Source: Albifimbria verrucaria (Eukaryota > Ascomycota > Sordariomycetes > Hypocreales > Stachybotryaceae). Taken from it: a stretch of DNA of 64,000 bases. The DNA is taken from positions 4,960,001 through 5,024,000 of the forward strand of contig JAHREC010000018.1 of assembly GCA_020081605.1 (NCBI GenBank), written 5' to 3'. Below the pieces are notes generated by a model that was not told the origin of the DNA, made no database searches, and saw nothing but the letters and a program-made list of their open reading frames with translations. Positions 36,106 through 48,172 of the stretch are shown here, piece after piece. The position numbers and the translations under genes are program-made. Within the stretch, counting starts at the first letter, position 1. Each line of letters begins with the position of its first letter.

Positions 36106-38145
36106 GGTGTCTAGCTACATACTCTAAAATAATCCTTGGACCATTCAGTTCAAGGAGCTACCAACAATTTCTCAAAACTCACCAATCGATGGACTCAGGA
36201 ATGAACCCACGATTGCACGGTTGCATTCAGAATGAATATTTATCTCATTTATGTCATGGCATTTAGCGACTGCGTTTCTTTGCTTTTTTTCTTTTTTCTT
36301 TTTCGAATCAAATATTCTCAGCAAGTCTTTTCGGCACCCAAAAAAAAAAAAGTGGAATACGGATCATACCCAAAGTTTCCTCGGTTTATTTTCGTGCATC
36401 GACACACCTGGACCATGTATGGGGATCCAGTGGGCAAAACATTGAAGCCCAGGGCGACGTTTGGGGAAGAAAAGCTGCCGCCCTTGCAAATTTTCAAAGG
36501 GAGGGCTTCGAAGTACATGGGAGTACTCGGTTGGTTCCGAGTTGGAGATATGGGAATATCAAGAATGCAACACGGTCTTCGCTATGAGAAGGCCCGGATT
36601 GGTCGGCGAGGACATAGGATATGGGAATGTGGAGGAGTGGAGGGATGGTTTCTTGAGTCTCGGCTCGGCACAAACTGGGTCGACAGACGTGGCTCCTTGC
36701 AAACGCAGATTTCTGTATAATTCTTTTTGAGGTCGTTTGGGATGGGATGGTGGATTGGAGGCCAGCCCCCATTACGTGATGGTCGCCCGTCACTGACCAG
36801 GAGGGATTTGGCATAGATTGTGCCAGGTTTGAGCTACGAGGGAGTTGCGTTTATTCTAAACCCCGGTCCTGTGTATAGGTAGTTGTAAACAGGCACAAAA
36901 GAAGTAAGAATCATCACAATGGAGCATCTCCAAGCTGTGTACGAGTGTATTTGTGTTGTTTGAATCTGGACCAAGTAGGCAGGGGCTCGCCGCTAGTTAC
37001 GGCAGGGTTCCGCCGGCTGGCAAAGGTTGGCAAGAATGAGATCCCGGTTCCGTATTGAGACAACAGTACCCGCGGACCGGCAGCGATACGGCACCAGTCT
37101 CAGATCTCGATGTTGCTCGGTAAACCGTAAACGTGACGTCAAACAGGCAGTGTGGAGATGGTTCAGTCGGATAGGTGGTCTGATGGGCGCGTACTGCCAT
37201 GGCAAAGGACGAGGCTAATGCAATCTAGGTCGATAGGTCGGGCTCGGCTACTGCACGCAAGCAATCGACTAGCCAAAAGGCTCCCTGAGTTACTGAGTTA
37301 GCACCGATCGTTTCTTGCCTGTTTTGGGCTAGGGAATTGGCATGCGAGGTTGCGGGTACTTTGGATCTCAGATTCGGTAAGGGGCTAGTCCGTTTCTGGT
37401 TGGATGTGGTTAGCCTGGCAAGCCTGGCTCGTTGGGCGGCAGCTGAGTTGATTGGTGCTCCGCTTACCCTGTATGTGTCTTGATGGGTTTGGCATGGAGC
37501 ATTCCACGGTGGTGGTGCTCATTCGTGTGGGAGAGACAACTAGTAATGGGACTTTCCGTGTCTCGAAATACCACGGCTCATACCGTTCAACAGGTACGGG
37601 TTACCAGACGTTGTGTGGTTGTTTTCCTATGAGGTGTAAAATCATACCGATGTTTACTCGGGTGTCATCTATATTCACAGCATAAGAAGGAGTGGTAAGT
37701 CTTACCCACGAACAACCTCCCATCATCATTGCATCATGCTTAGCAACGAAACAACCTACCGAATACCACACACAGCCAACACAAAGACCAAAGCAGATAA
37801 ATTCCTCAACTAAATATTCACAGAGGTCGTGGCTCAGGGTTGTGGGTAGCTGATGTGGCTTGTCGTCAAGTACCTACTGTGGCGCGTAAGACCGAAGCTG
37901 ACTGTGGAGCCACTTGTCCCGCTGAAGAGCTGCACGTGGAGAACACAGAGTCCCTCATGGCAAAAGATAAATCTCACTGGCTAACAATATAATACCAATA
38001 AGCTGCTAATCTCAATTGAATTACAGCATGATAATCAAGTCAAATTGCCAACTACGCGACATCGCAGCCTGATTAGGCTAAACCTGGTATTCCTAAGTTA
38101 ATGAGTGCGGCACCTAATTCTAACCAAGGAGAGCCCGACCCCTAT
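36106..38145. other. Convergent intergenic region of about 2 kb, no gene seen
   Basis: Between the 3' ends of the cyclin gene (+) and the NmrA-like gene (-). 36280-36355 has T- and A-runs expected of a 3' UTR. No protein motif or RNA gene was recognised in the rest. Confidence 0.5.
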
Positions 38146-39089
38146 CTAGTCCTTCAACAGGGCCTTGAACATCTCAATCGGTGTTCTTTTGGGTGCAACA
38201 ATCTCAAGAACTTCCTTGCTGGTCGTGGAAGCGGTACACTCGCCACGCCAGCATGGCTCAACGGCATGCTTAATCGATAGGATAAGACTCTTCGAATCAG
38301 GGCTATGGGCAGCCATCTGCTCAACAAACGAGACGTCCTCGTAGCGGACATCTTCAACCTTTGTGCCGATATGTTCCTCAATCATGTCTACGATCTGCTG
38401 GCCGGTGACGTCCTCAGGCCCGTTCAGGACGTACTTTCTTTGGTTATGTCTCGAGGGGTCTTCCTCGGCCAAGAGGTGGGCCGCAAAAGTCCCAACCTCA
38501 TCGGCGTCGATAACGCCGACAGGCGCATCCTTTGCCGCAATTAACCTCAAGGTATCCTGCTTACCGGTCGCACGGTAGTTATTGACCAGCTCAGCAGCGG
38601 CGTGGAAATAGAGATTCGAGAAGGCATTGGGCTGTAGCGACGTCCACTGCAGTTCCTTGAAAGCGGGCGCGCTCAAGAGAGTCTCCAACGCCCAGTGGGA
38701 CCGAGGATAAAAGGCGGGGAGTCTGGGCGAACATTCGGAGCAGTCGTCGAGATCCGCACCACATATTTGACACCCGCGTGGAGGGCGGCAAGGAGAAAGC
38801 TGGACTCCTCGGCGAACTGGCCTGCCTGGACCTGAGAGGCAACGAATGCCCTTACCACATGATGCTCACGGAGCCAATCGGCCGTGATTTCGATCCAGTT
38901 CTGCTCCACGACCTCAACACCGGGCAGCTGCGCAAGGTGCTGGGCCACCGCTCCGTTGGCGGAACGTGTAAGAGCAACAATCCGGTGACCCGATATGGCA
39001 CTGTTGGTCTCCAGAAACTTGGAGAGGGTTTCTACAACGCTTCGACCAGTGTTGCCAGTGGCTCCGGCGATGAGGATTGTAGGTGCCAT
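38146..39089 (-). CDS. NmrA-like NAD(P)-binding protein
   Basis: Atypical short-chain dehydrogenase fold of the NmrA/isoflavone-reductase-like group. Such proteins either sense NAD(P) redox state or reduce quinones and phenylpropanoids; the substrate is not evident here. Single exon. N-terminal Rossmann motif ILIAGATGNTGRSVVETL, an Arg on the second strand (ALTRSANG) favouring NADP(H), and VVEQNW, FVASQVQAGQFAEES, KYVVRISTTAP. The C-terminal half has LQPNAFSNLYFHAA, IDADEVGTFAAHLL, YVLNGPEDVTGQQIVDMI. One base is missing at 38709-38712 (AAAA on +), joining PPF to YPRSHWALETLL. The restored length is 314 residues, usual for the family. It is divergent from the NLR gene. Confidence 0.85.
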
Positions 39090-39861
39090 GATTGGTATAT
39101 TCCGGTAAGGGGATGCTTGATGTGTTTACTGCGAGTGATAGTACGCCGGCATTGTTTGTGTTTAGGATATTACCATTCTACTTATACAAGCCCCACGATG
39201 TCATACGACCCCCTCTGGCTCAACGGCATTGAATTGGCTTCACATGCAACGCCATAGCCTGTCAATGCCCACTATGTTGACGTAGGCTGCGGACTTTGCT
39301 GGGCATTATTAATCACCATGTCCGCTGCACCCACAGCGAGTTGCACTAGTGATGTATGTGAGTTGCATCAAATCACATAAGCAGGTAGGAGTGCGGGACT
39401 TTCGATTCATTATGGACTTGCTAGTTCCCAGTTATAGGATGTTCGCCTGGTTCCATCGACTCAGTTGCTGTGCATGTACAGTATGACAGACAGGGTTGGT
39501 GCTTGCTTAGCTAGGAATGATCTATTAGGCTAGTTTTTGTCATCTTATTGCTGAAACTTGCGCTGTAGCCAATATCAGCCAGAATATTCTGGGATTCAAG
39601 ACCACATTGTATATTTCATTGCTAGACCTGGCATCCCTTATTGCTGTCATGAGTAGATATCTCTTATACTGCCATGACTTGGATTGACAAAAACCCCATT
39701 AGCGCAGCCACAGTTGTGTGGCTTGTGTCTCGATGTAGCGCCGGCGCTAGGCGGTTAACAGACAAGTGGATGCCTTAGATATGTCCTCAGTGTGTCCGCG
39801 TGGGGTAGGCATGATGCACCCAACTCAATTCATGTCTGACATTCGGACTGCATAAGTCACG
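39090..39861. other. Divergent promoter region of the NmrA-like and NLR genes
   Basis: 772 bases, AT-richer than regions further left. Contains TGTACAGTATGACAGAC near 39477, one of several TGTACAGTA-type motifs in this half of the window. No gene was recognised. Confidence 0.5.
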
Positions 39862-42800
39862 ATGGAAACGGCGCTACAATCTACTCGGACTGGTGCGTCA
39901 GCCGATCCTCAGAAGGCTCTAAAGAATGCCGTCGATGATTTTGATAGCATATTGACCAACAATGAGCGCAACCGACTCCGTCAGATTGGCGCGGTCCGAG
40001 ATGCTGAAACAGTCATGATATTCACTGCTCAGTTGGACCGTGAGAATCAGCTTCGAAAGGGGCGTGGTGTCGCCAACCGCCTTATCTCTGTTCTTCATTC
40101 TGTCCATGCATTTTCGACCGTTGTTGACACCTTCGTCTCATCCCATCCGGAAATCGCCGCACTAGTCTGGGGAAGCATTAAGTTTGCTATGCTTGTAAGA
40201 ATTAGCGCCTATTGAAATTATAGCGAAAGCTAATAATCGCAGATTGTAGTCAACTATACATCATACTTTGAAGCACTTTCTAGCCTTTTCATGTCCTTCA
40301 GTAACTACTGTCCACGCTTTGCCGAATATCAAGCCCTCTATCCAGCTTCTACTCGCCTGCAGAAGGCGCTCTGTGACTTTCACGCCTCCATTATTCGTTG
40401 CTGCAAGCATGTAGTCGAGACAATACAGAGGCCCTGTTTGTTGACCCCTTATTCATTATCTAAAGGGAAGCCACTTACTTGTAGCAGGGCCAAAACAAGT
40501 AGCTAATGCCTTTTGGCAATCTTTCGATCAGGAGTTCAAACCATATATTAATGAAATACACAGCCTAGCTAAAGAGGTAACCGATGAAATCGAACTTGCG
40601 AAGTCTCTTGTTTGTATTCAAGAACAGAAGCTCCAAGATATGGAAAGGGCCGCCGCATCCAAACAGAGATCAAGATTACGGCATTTCATGCCGATGGCGG
40701 AGAAAGAACTTAATAAAATCAGAAAATTACAACTGGAACAATCCACACGCCGATCTAGTAAGAGCTTTTGAGCAATCCATAAGGATTAAGGCTGAAATAT
40801 CGCAGGAGAAGAAAAACAGCAGCTTCTTGAATTCTTATCGTCGTATGACTATTTAACTCCCTTCCGGGAAGCTTGCAAGAAACGTCAACACAGCACAGCG
40901 GAATGGATTTTTTCTACCCCTGAGTTTAATCGGTGGTGTAATGAAACTGGATCATCCTTACTATGGTGTTCTGGGAAAAGTACGTCATAGACCCTTGCTA
41001 TGAGATTTGTTCTCACGAAATATTAGTTGGATCAGGGAAAACTGTTTTATGGTAGACTCAATCCTTCGCCTATTAAACCTCAATCATAATCACTGATCCT
41101 GAGTAGCGCCAACGTTGTCAATTACATTCTTGCGAATCAGGGTACCGATACCCGTGTTGCATTTTTCTTCCTGCAATACAATAACTCAGAGTCTCTTGAG
41201 GCAGAAACTATAATTAGATCGATAACTCGGCAATTCATAGACATCACGATACCAGCACAGCATATTGAACAACGCCTTCAAAATTTAAGTAGAAGCCTCT
41301 TTATTAAGCTACAGGACTGGGTGGATCTAGCCCAACAAGCGATCGGTAGTTCAAATACGTTTTATATCTTTATCGATGGCCTTGATGAATCTGATACTGC
41401 TGAACGGCGAGCCCTACTTGAAGCGCTATCCTCACTTATTTCTACTGCCCTCCACTTAAAGGTATTTATATCCGGTCGTGATAGCGTTCACTTGGACATA
41501 AAGGGCAGATTCTCGAACATGGAACATATCTCAATGTCATCGGACAATATAGCCTCAGACATTCATCACTACATCGAGACAACTATCCAAGAACGAATAC
41601 AAAACAGGGACTTGATTGTAGGCGATCCTCGTCTGTTAAACGATATCAAGCAGACTCTGAGTGAGCATGCTGATGGGATGTAAGTGATGATTACATGATT
41701 TTCAGAGAGCAAATCTAATAGTATAAGGTTTCTTTGGGTTACATTCCTAATAAATGAAATATGCACAGCAAACTGTGATGATGACATCCGGCGCCAACTA
41801 CGCACTCTCCCGAGAGATTTGGAAGAAACTTTCAGCCGTGCTTTATTGCGTATTATAACTCGCCAGAAAAGGGCTGACTTGGCCCAAAAAATATTTCAAT
41901 GGGTGGCGGCAGCAAAACGACCCCTAAACCTCAGCGAACTCCGCGATGCTATCTCTATCGAAATTGGACAAGAATATCTGAGGCCTGATCGACAAATGCG
42001 TGAATTGAGTCCAATTGTCACCTGGTGCGAAAATCTGCTACAAGTTACCGAAGGACTTCTCTTGGTGCAATTCGCCCATAGCACAGTCCGTGACTTCATA
42101 ATGCGGACAAACTTACCAATGCAACTCAAAGATTTTCACGTCGAGCTAGAAGAGGCAGACCACTTCATAGGTGAAATTTGCGTTACGTACCTTCACCTCA
42201 ATGACTTCAAGACCGCCATAGCCCGACAACCACAACCATTTCGAATGAATCCTATGCTTATGGCTAGCGCTGCTCTGGGTCAAGGTTCAAGTACCAGGCT
42301 GGCAGACCGCTTAGCACACTTGGTATTAAAAGATAACGAAGCCAAAAACCTTTGGATATAGCGAAAGTCTTAGCAAGTCATAGCAAAACCCACGCTAGCC
42401 AAAGCTCAAACAGCCTTCAAGATCAATACCATTTCCTTGAGTATGCAGCAAAGTATTGGATTTCTCATACTACCAACTTTCAAGAAGGGAAGTCTATCAC
42501 TTGGAAATTATGGCAGCAGATAATCATGGACGGTCACACCTTGGCACATTTGCCTTGGCAAAATTCAACATGCCCGAATATTAATAATGCAATTTTTATT
42601 TGGAGCCACCAGACGTGTCATTATACTCTTTTACGATACTCAAGCGAGGTGCTTCCGCTTGCTGGATCGACAATGGACGACTCAATGATGTTGTCAGCAT
42701 TCAAAGGCGATACCAAAGCAATAACAATCTTTCTAAAGGCTGGAAAATATTCGCTGAGAGGCTTAGATAGGTCGCTTCAAGAAGCATCGAAACGTGGCTA

Positions 42801-44970
42801 TCTTCACGTCATGGAGAATTTGCTTATTGCTGGTGCCAATATCAATGCTGCTGCCGAGGGTTATGGGCAGACAGCGCTTCAAGCAGCAATAGGAGGCAGG
42901 CATCTTCAAGCTATAGAGAGGCTGCTTGCTGCAGGAGCCGATGTTAATGCTGCTCCTGCTATATATAATGGGCGGACAGCTCTTCAAGCAGCAGCACAAG
43001 GTGGCTATCTTCAAATTATCGAGCGGCTGCTTGCTTCAGGGGCTGATATTAATGCTGCTGCTGCTGAGTATAATGGGCGAACAGCACTTCAAGCAGCAGC
43101 AGAAGGCGGACATCTTCAAGCTTATAGAGCGGCTGCTTGCTGCAGGGGCCGATGTTAATGCTGCGGCTGCTGAGTATCACGGGCGAACAGCACTTCAAGC
43201 AGCAGCAGGAGGCGGGCATCTTCAAATTACAGAGCGGCTGCTTGCTGCAGGGGCCAATGTTCATGCTGCTGCTGCTAGTCATGGGATAGTAACAGCCCGA
43301 GCAGCACAAGTAGCAATCCAAGCAGTAGAAGTAGCAACCCGAGCAGTAGAAGCAGCAGAAAGTGAGCATGCTCAAACTATACAGCGGCTGGTTGCTGCAG
43401 GGGCCGATCTTAGTCCTGCTGCTGGTAATGGGCGAACAGCACTTCAAGCAGCAGCAGAAGGCGGGCATCTTCAAGCAATAGAGCGGCTGCTTGCTGCAGG
43501 GGCCGATATTAATGCTGCTCCTGCTATATATAATGGACGAACAGCACTTCAAGCAGCAGCAGAAGGCGGGCATCTTCAAGCTATAGAGAGGCTGCTTGCT
43601 TCAGGGGCTGATATTAATGCTGCTGCTGCTGAGTTTAATGGGCGAACAGCACTTCAAGCAGCAGCAGAATATAGCTATCTTCAAGTTATAGAGAGGCTGC
43701 TTGCTGCAGGGGCTGATATTAATGCTGCTACTGCTTTAGATAATGGGCGAACAGCACTTCAAGCAGCAGCAGAAGGCGGGCATCTTCAAGCTATAGAGAG
43801 GCTGCTTGCTGCAGGAGCTAAGATTAATACTGCTGCTGCTAAATATAATAGGCGAACAGCACTTCAAGCAGCAGCAGAAGGCGGGCATCTTCAAGCTATA
43901 GAGAGGCTGCTTGCTGCAGGAGCTAAGATTAATGCTGCTGCTGCTAAATATAATGGGCGAACAGCTCTTCAAGCAGCAGCAGGAGGCGGGCATCTTCAAG
44001 CTATAGAGAGGCTGCTTGCTGCAGGAGCTAATATTAATGCTGCTGCCGCTTCAGATAAAGATGGGCGAACAGCTCTTCAAGCAGCAGCAGGAGGCGGCCA
44101 TCTTCAAGTCGTAGAGAGGCTGCTTATTGCGGGAGCTAATATCAATGATGCTGCCACCTCATTTGATGGGCGAACAGCACTTCAAGCAGCAATAGAAGGC
44201 GGCCATTTAAAAGTCATAGAGCGATTACTTATTGAGAGGGTTAATGTTAATATTGCTGCTACTATGGATAATAGATAGACAGCACTTCAGGCAGCAGCAG
44301 GAGGCGGCTATCTTAAAATCGTACAAAGGCTGCTTGCTGCAGGAGCCAATATTAATGCTGCTGCTGCTAGGTATAAGGGGCGAACAGCACTTCAAGCAGC
44401 AGCAGAAGGTGGCTATCTTCAAGTTATAGAGAGTTTGCTTGCTGCAGGAGCCGATATTAATGCTGCTGCTGCTTTTATTAATGGACGAACAGCACTTCAA
44501 GCAGCAGCAGAAGGCGGCCATCTTCAAGTCGTAGAGAGGCTGCTTATTGCGGGAGCTGATATTAATGCTTCTGGTGCTAATAACGGACAAACAGCATTCC
44601 AAGAAACAGCAGCAGAAAGTACGCCTGTTCAAACTGCAGAGCGGGTGCTTGCTACAGAACCCGATATTAATGCCGCTCCTAATAAGACACCGCTTCAAGC
44701 AGCAGCAGGAGGTGGTCATCTTCTTGTTGTAGAGAGGCTGCTTGCTGCTGGAGCTAATGTTAACGTTGTGCCTGGGGGTAAGGGATTGACAGCGCTTCAA
44801 GAAGCATCAAAGGTGGCCATCTTCACATTGTAAAGAGGCTTCTTGCTGCTGGAGCTAATGTTAACGCTGCCCCTGGGGGCAACGGATTGACGGCGCTTCA
44901 ATTAGCATCTGAACACGGCTATCTTCAGATTGTAGAGAGACTGCTCGCTGCTGGGGCTAGTGTTACTTAA
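39862..44970 (+). CDS. NLR: DUF7708-like, NACHT and ankyrin-repeat protein, interrupted
   Basis: STAND-type NTPase of the kind linked to non-self recognition and cell death in fungi. Exons: 39862-40194, 40243-40435, about 40485-40757, 40806-40979, 41027-41051, 41107-41679, 41728-44970. N-terminus (about 1-190) DUF7708-like: HPEIAALVWGSIKFAML, CPRFAEYQALYPAS, ALCDFHASIIRCCKHV. The NACHT P-loop GKIGSGKT is assembled across introns; Walker B FYIFIDGLDESD; then FLWVTFLINEI and EETFSRALLRI. From about 42830, some 20 ankyrin units of 35 residues follow, many nearly identical. Breaks: one base lost at 42344-42348 (AAAAA) and about 44813, one extra T at about 43122, and an in-frame TAG at 44276-44278. 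With frames mended the span is about 1604 codons. If the TAG is real, the last seven units are not translated. Confidence 0.85.
42835..44965 (+). repeat. Array of about 20 105-bp ankyrin-coding repeats
   Basis: Each unit encodes the pattern TALQAAAEGGHLQAIERLL followed by AAGADINAAAA and YNGR, 35 residues rather than the canonical 33. Units starting near 43752 and 43857 differ at only a few bases of 105, and GGGCGAACAGCACTTCAAGC recurs almost unchanged. Units near 43280-43430 and 44580-44690 are degenerate, dividing the array into more and less homogenised parts. Such uniformity points to recent unit duplication or gene conversion. Confidence 0.93.
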
Positions 44971-45741
44971 TACCGCCGGCATCAGGAAGAGTGAATAGAT
45001 ATATTATAAATAGTATTGTACCGGTACTGTGCTGCAGTATGTTAAAACTGTACAGTATGAACAGGGCGGTTATCTTCATATTCTACCCGTGCTACTGTAG
45101 TACAGCAATATATTTCCTCGCCGCCACGGACAGCACTGTCAATGATAGGGTCAATAGCAAAACTGTGGCTTGCAGTTCTTCGTTAGCTCATCTAAATTGA
45201 GTGATGCAAGGGCAAAGTCTCGGGTCCCTGCGTTCGGCCTTTGTGTCTTTGTTCTCGACGACATTGAACGGGATAGTAGTCTTGGTCTTGGCTTAGACGT
45301 GGCTGTGTATGCGGACTGTCAGGAAATTGCCGGTAACAGTGGTGGTGTACTGTACAGTACAGGAGTGGCTGAGGTGTGGCCAATGATACCGGCAGTGGTT
45401 CACGATAGATAACTTTAATTGATCACGAGATTTACCCTACCTGACGTAGGCTACACTCCACAGTGTGACAGCCGACATCGGCCCCACGGCAACCTGTTTG
45501 CAATTATGCATAGTGGTTGATGACCGCTATTTGTGGGGCCAGACCCCGAATCTCACAGTGCCATTGGTGGTGGCCTAAGGCCAACAGCACCCCACGATGA
45601 ATTGAATATCAGTCATGGATTTCTTGCAACTTATCTGGTAGTCACAGATAACCGCACCACATCCAACAACACCCGCGGCACGCCATCCGTCCGACTTGCC
45701 CTCCCGAAACCAAGTCAATTGGGCTCCTGCCTCTCGGAATC
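44971..45741. other. Intergenic region with short palindromes
   Basis: Between the NLR stop and the reductase start. Contains GTACTGTACAGTACAGG (45347-45363) and related pieces near 45015-45060. The acetylglutamate-kinase domain that normally precedes the next gene's reductase is not here in any frame. Confidence 0.6.
45347..45363. repeat. Palindrome GTACTGTACAGTAC
   Basis: Perfect 14-base inverted repeat; relatives recur at 45015-45060, 53676-53703, 53838-53850 and 54109-54125. Confidence 0.6.
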
Positions 45742-47230
45742 ATGCTGTCTGCCACCTCTGGCGCCATGCGCGCCGGCGCTCGCCGAGTTGCCCCCGCGTC
45801 GCCCTCACCGTCACCCAGATTCCCAAGGCCTCCTCGGCCGAACCGCCAATGTCATCCACGGCAGCGCCATCTCTCCCGCCCGACGACTTGTTAGCACTCT
45901 TAACCTGAACCCGAACCCCGCCCTGGGTAAGAAGAATGCCTCTAATACGTCGCCCTCACGGATTGGCCTTATTGGCGGCCGCGGTTATACTGGCCAGGCC
46001 CTGATCGACCTTCTGAACGAGCACCCTAACATGGACCTTCGCCATGTGTCTTCCCGAGAGCTCGTTGGAAAGGAGCTCAAGGGCTACACTAAGCGCAAGA
46101 TCATCTACGAGAGCCTGTCTCCTGAGGACGTCGCTCGCCTGGACAAGGAAAACCAGGTCGATTGCTGGGGTAGGCTCACCCCACCGCTAGATGTTTGACA
46201 GCCCTCCTAACACACTTTTTCTTTTCAAAAGTCATGGCCTTGCCCAACAACACCTGCCAGTCTTTCGTCGAGGCATTGGATCAAAGCTCCAGCGTCATTA
46301 TTGATCTTTCGGCCGACTACCGATTTGATACAACGGGAAAATGGACGTACTCATGCCCTGAGCTTGTGAAGCGCAGCAAGATTGCTCAATCCACGCGCAT
46401 TAGCAACCCCGGCTGTTATGCGACCGGCTCTCAACTCAGTATTGCTCCTCTGGTCCCGTACTTGGGAGGTGTTCCTACCGTCTTTGGTGTTTCAGGAGTA
46501 TGCCCCCTTCCCTATTGTCCAATGCCTACACTCAATGCTAACTAATCTCAAGTTCTCAGGAGCTGGAACGAAGAAGAGCCCCAAGAACGACGAGGTTCTT
46601 CTGAAGGACAACCTTCTGCCTTGTTAGTTTGATGGAAACTGTGCTCATAAGCATGTTGGAAGCTAACCTTGAGCAGACTCCTGACGGGTCACATCCACGA
46701 GCGAGAAATCAGCCACCATCTTGGAGCACCCACGGTATTCATTCCTCACGTGTAAGACTTATTCCTTCTTCTTTTGGCCATCATATACTTACCTAATTAT
46801 AGCGCTTCCTGGTTCCGCGGTATCCACTTGACCATCAACATCCCTCTGTCCAAGGAGATGACTTCTCGGGAGATTCGTCAGATCTACCAGGACCGATATG
46901 CTGGCGAGAAGCTTGTCAAGGTCGTCGGTGAAGCTCCTTATGTTAAGTCGATCCAGAACAAGCACGGAGTCGAGATTGGTGGATTTGCCGTCGATGCGAC
47001 CGGCAAGCGTGTTGTTGTGTGAGTATTTGTCAACATTGAACCCCTAGGACTCCGACTAACTTTCTATAGCTGTGCCACTATTGACAACCTCAACAAGGGC
47101 GCTGCCACCCAATGTCTGCGTAAGTTTTGTTGGCACACAATAAAGGGCTCCATAATTTGCTAATGACTGTACAGAGAATATGAACCTGGCCCTTGGATAC
47201 GATGAGTACCAGGGAATCCCTATTGAGTAG
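45742..47230 (+). CDS. Stand-alone N-acetyl-gamma-glutamyl-phosphate reductase, mitochondrial
   Basis: NADPH-dependent reduction of N-acetylglutamyl phosphate to the semialdehyde, third step of ornithine/arginine synthesis, in the mitochondrial matrix. Seven exons: 45742-46169, 46232-46497, 46553-46622, 46677-46751, 46803-47018, 47070-47119, 47175-47230. An Arg/Ala-rich presequence (MLSATSGAMRAGARRVAP, later SPARRLVSTLN) precedes the Rossmann motif IGLIGGRGYTGQALIDLL. Active-site Cys in SNPGCYATG; also VFGVSGFSGAGTKKSPKN, HIHEREISHHLG, RVVVCATIDNLNKGAATQC. Three single-base losses (45791-45795, about 45838, about 46680); the restored length is 387 residues. Fungal homologues are normally the C-terminal half of a kinase-reductase precursor (yeast ARG5,6; Neurospora arg-6); here the kinase half is absent. 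Confidence 0.9.
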
Positions 47231-48172
47231 TCATCTTGATCTCTAAATACTAGAATCTATTACGCAAAACTCGGTTTTCATCGTCCAGGCCTTGGATGGC
47301 CTTTCCACTAGAGAAAAGAGGTGTGTCTTATAGGTCGTTTTATAAATATTGCTGCCAGTTCATGTTATGCTTCACCGAGCACCGCCCATTTCATAGGGCC
47401 CTCTCCGCTTATCTCTTGCGCCCGATCACTTCTGCCGCGCCTCGTTTTGACCTCACATTTTTCGGATATACTGCCCATCCAAGCAACCCCGCCACGGCTG
47501 AGCCTAGCTATCTTGTTCCCAGCACACAACGTTGGTATCTCCGGAGTCAGCCTCACTCTGGTTTTTGGTTCTTCGAGTCTTTCTGAATGGTCTTGATCGC
47601 GAAATGCTCCACTATGGTCTGTAGCCAAAGTGGGCGAAAACGCCGAGAGTCCTATCATGCTACGTCACATTCATGTGCGCAAAACGGATGTTTCAACTGG
47701 GAACAGTTGGCCGCGTGACGCACATCGTCTCTTTGTGAAGGCATCAACCGCGCTGAGAGTGTCATCGATAGATAAAGAGGGAGGAGCCGACAATTTCTGT
47801 GCAAGCCATGCTGCGTGGGCACTGTTTTCTGAATGATGAACGAAGGAAACAGAGAGCGTATAGAGCCGGGGCCAGCAGAAACGAAACGGTGGACAGGTAC
47901 AACAAGCGGGTTACGACGGGAGGGGACGGTGTCCCGAGCGGCCAGGAGCGGTTTACTTATGCTCGGCTCCGGCGATGGAGAGGCCGAGCCGGAGGTGGGG
48001 TGGCTATCTCCGGAGCTGGCATTAGTATATATAGTACATTCGCGATCATTGTAGAAAAGAATTGGCAGTTGATATTTCCGTTTCTTGGAGTGTTTGTTCT
48101 TGTTAACCAACAAGTACTTTTGCAAGTCGCATTTCATTCGTCACATCTTTGGCCAGGTTCTGTGTTTTATTC
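47231..48172. other. Intergenic region, no gene seen
   Basis: Spacer between the reductase stop and the NLR relic. Short frames on both strands show no motifs. Confidence 0.5.

Noticed and set aside
43049..44800. Long Cys-rich - strand frames opposite the ankyrin array
   Set aside because: They are mirror images of the 105-bp repeat (antisense of the Ala/Gln-rich unit) and repeat with the same period; not independent genes.
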